Positions 62,589-64,000 of a stretch of DNA of 64,000 bases are shown piece after piece. Every line of letters begins with the position of its first letter. Position 1 is the stretch's first letter. This stretch comes from Salminus brasiliensis (taxonomy: Eukaryota > Chordata > Actinopteri > Characiformes > Bryconidae): NCBI RefSeq assembly GCF_030463535.1, contig NC_132880.1, positions 39,061,342 to 39,125,341 of the forward strand. The letters are read 5' to 3'. Under the pieces are notes generated by a model. That model was given only the letters and a program-made list of their open reading frames with translations, ran no database searches and had not been told where the DNA came from. Position numbers and translations under genes: made by a program.

Positions 62589-64000
62589 GAGTTGGAGATT
62601 ATATTTGTGGAAGTTTTTTCTCATCTTGGTCTCAGGCAGAGCAGAGCTGGAACAGCACCACTATTACCGCTGTTCAGTGATTGTACAGTTTGTATTGTAC
62701 TTGACTTATTAGCCGCATATTGTGTTAAACAAGGAACCTCCTAAAGTTTAAGTATAGGTTTCTTTTAAAAACCTATTTGAGGCATATACGTTCTTCTAGG
62801 AACCCACAAAGGTGCTAAAGTGGAACCCAGTAATGTCGTTGAAGGTTTCTGCGAGAGTTTTTTGATGATGAAGAGTTGCTCCAGTAACACTATTATGTGA
62901 GTGAAGGATCTTTTGACGCACCTAATAAGTGTCTTAATGGATATTCAAGGCACCTTTTCGTTTTTATGGTGTACCTTATATAAAGATGATCAGCCAAGAG
63001 ACAAAGTATTCAAAGCTTGAACAGCACCAATTGACAATCTCCAAAGTGGAGATTCTTGAAAACTCAATGTTTTTTTCCAGTGTTGTCATGTGAAGTTTGA
63101 GCCTTATGAAAACACTTCACAGTGGATGCATGTTTCTGCCTGAATTTTTAAATACCCCCTTACTTCCTTTATAGTGAACTAGATAAGTCATAAAACCGCA
63201 CAGTCTACACACGGGTAGCACTAGATTTTAGATTTTGACCTACGAATAAATGTAAAAATACTGTTCTGTTAGAAATATTCTATTTATTATCCATATTAAA
63301 AACATAACTTCAGAGTAGTGGCTCATTTGAAATTAAACCTCTGTGCGTTCTTCCTTCTTCGTGGTGTTTTGATTGCTCTCTTTATGTGGTGCTGTCGCCC
63401 CAGGTATGCCCCAGGCATGCACAGATATATTTTCAAAAACGGTGGGAGGGAAACCTTCATTTTTGAAAAATCTCCAGATACGCATGGAGAGGGCCTGTGT
63501 TTTTAGGTTAAGGAGAAAACTGTGTACAATTTCTGTTTCATCAAACTCCTTCAGCCCTTCTCCACCCTGCTCCTGGGTTATTTATTATCCTGTTAAGTTT
63601 ACACCAGTGTTACCCTCACTCTGGAAATCTATGGTTGATTTTAAAGGTTCATAAAGCCGAGTTTCACCGAACTCCTGGGTGTTAATAATAACATTGTTAT
63701 TGTACTTGTATAAAAACTGTAGAGTGTTCTATGAAGCTGAAAACTCATGGTGACCCAGACTTCTTCTTTAAGGCAGCTTTAAATTACTGATCAGACCTTT
63801 TTATTTTTTTATTTTTTTTGAGTATACGGAGTGCTCTTCAGTTCTGTAGCAGGCTTATGAGGAAGCACCGAAATCTGATGAAACTGCAGCTGGCCATTAA
63901 AACCAGGGTGAATTTGCTCTGCACTTGTTTCGCTGACTCACTGCTCTCTCCTTTTCTGCATTACTAACAAAATGCCTTTGCCTCTCCTCCCTCTGACTCT

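Larger units (their letters stand above)
61252..64000 (+). other. elmo1: elmo1 intron 10 (open at the right edge)
   Basis: About 2.75 kb with no exon recognisable. It holds a CCATAGCAACC minisatellite (61,795-62,040), a GT array (62,132-62,193), an A-run (62,569-62,588) and a diverged GGTTCTTT-type repeat (about 62,735-62,990). Nothing identifiable in 63,000-64,000. Confidence 0.75.

Noticed and set aside
63800..63910. Possible elmo1 exon near the right edge (AGGAAGCACCGAAATCTG...)
   Set aside because: No frame matches the ELMO1 sequence that should follow KRQ; no acceptor/donor pair in the correct phase.

Overview
This is vertebrate genomic DNA, almost certainly from a teleost fish. The genes are split by GT-AG introns, their proteins read as fish orthologues of human genes, and the non-coding DNA is full of fish-type repeats: Tc1-like transposon fossils, short TA-flanked MITEs, tRNA-derived SINEs with a fish-style tail, and long (CA)n and (TA)n arrays. 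The repeat style suggests an otophysan (characin or catfish-like) fish, but I cannot prove that from one window. I see no operons, CRISPR arrays, phage or other prokaryotic features.

Three protein-coding genes lie head to tail on the + strand. (1) Positions 497-1740 hold the last two coding exons and 3' UTR of the C18orf21 (UPF0711) orthologue, a small zinc-ribbon protein related to RNase P/MRP subunits. Its upstream exons lie before the window. (2) Positions about 3430-8840 hold a complete rp9 gene (retinitis pigmentosa 9 / PAP-1): six coding exons encoding 221 residues with a zinc knuckle and a Ser-rich, Lys-rich tail. (3) From about 13 kb to the end lies the 5' part of elmo1: a candidate CpG-rich promoter and non-coding first exon at 12.95-13.25 kb, a very long first intron of about 33.6 kb, then nine coding exons (46,910-61,251) encoding the first 260 residues. 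These cover the Ras-binding-like N-terminus and the start of the armadillo region. The rest of the gene continues past the right edge.

Everything else is intergenic or intronic. The 8.8-12.9 kb gap between rp9 and elmo1 holds an old tandem triplication, a hAT-like MITE, a complex GACCAG minisatellite and a MITE. elmo1 intron 1 holds a 21-bp minisatellite, several Tc1-like fossils, SINEs, local duplications and many microsatellites. One MITE family (ends CACTATATGGAC...) occurs at least seven times. Two copies are rearranged into foldbacks, one sits next to an rp9 splice donor and carries a nested SINE, and one ends in a (GT)/(TA) array.

The three genes do not form a known pathway. C18orf21 is linked to rRNA processing, RP9 to splicing-speckle biology, and ELMO1 to the DOCK-family Rac exchange complex. 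I found no convincing previously undescribed coding system. The most unusual structures are the ~95-bp-arm palindrome just upstream of rp9 and the foldback MITEs.
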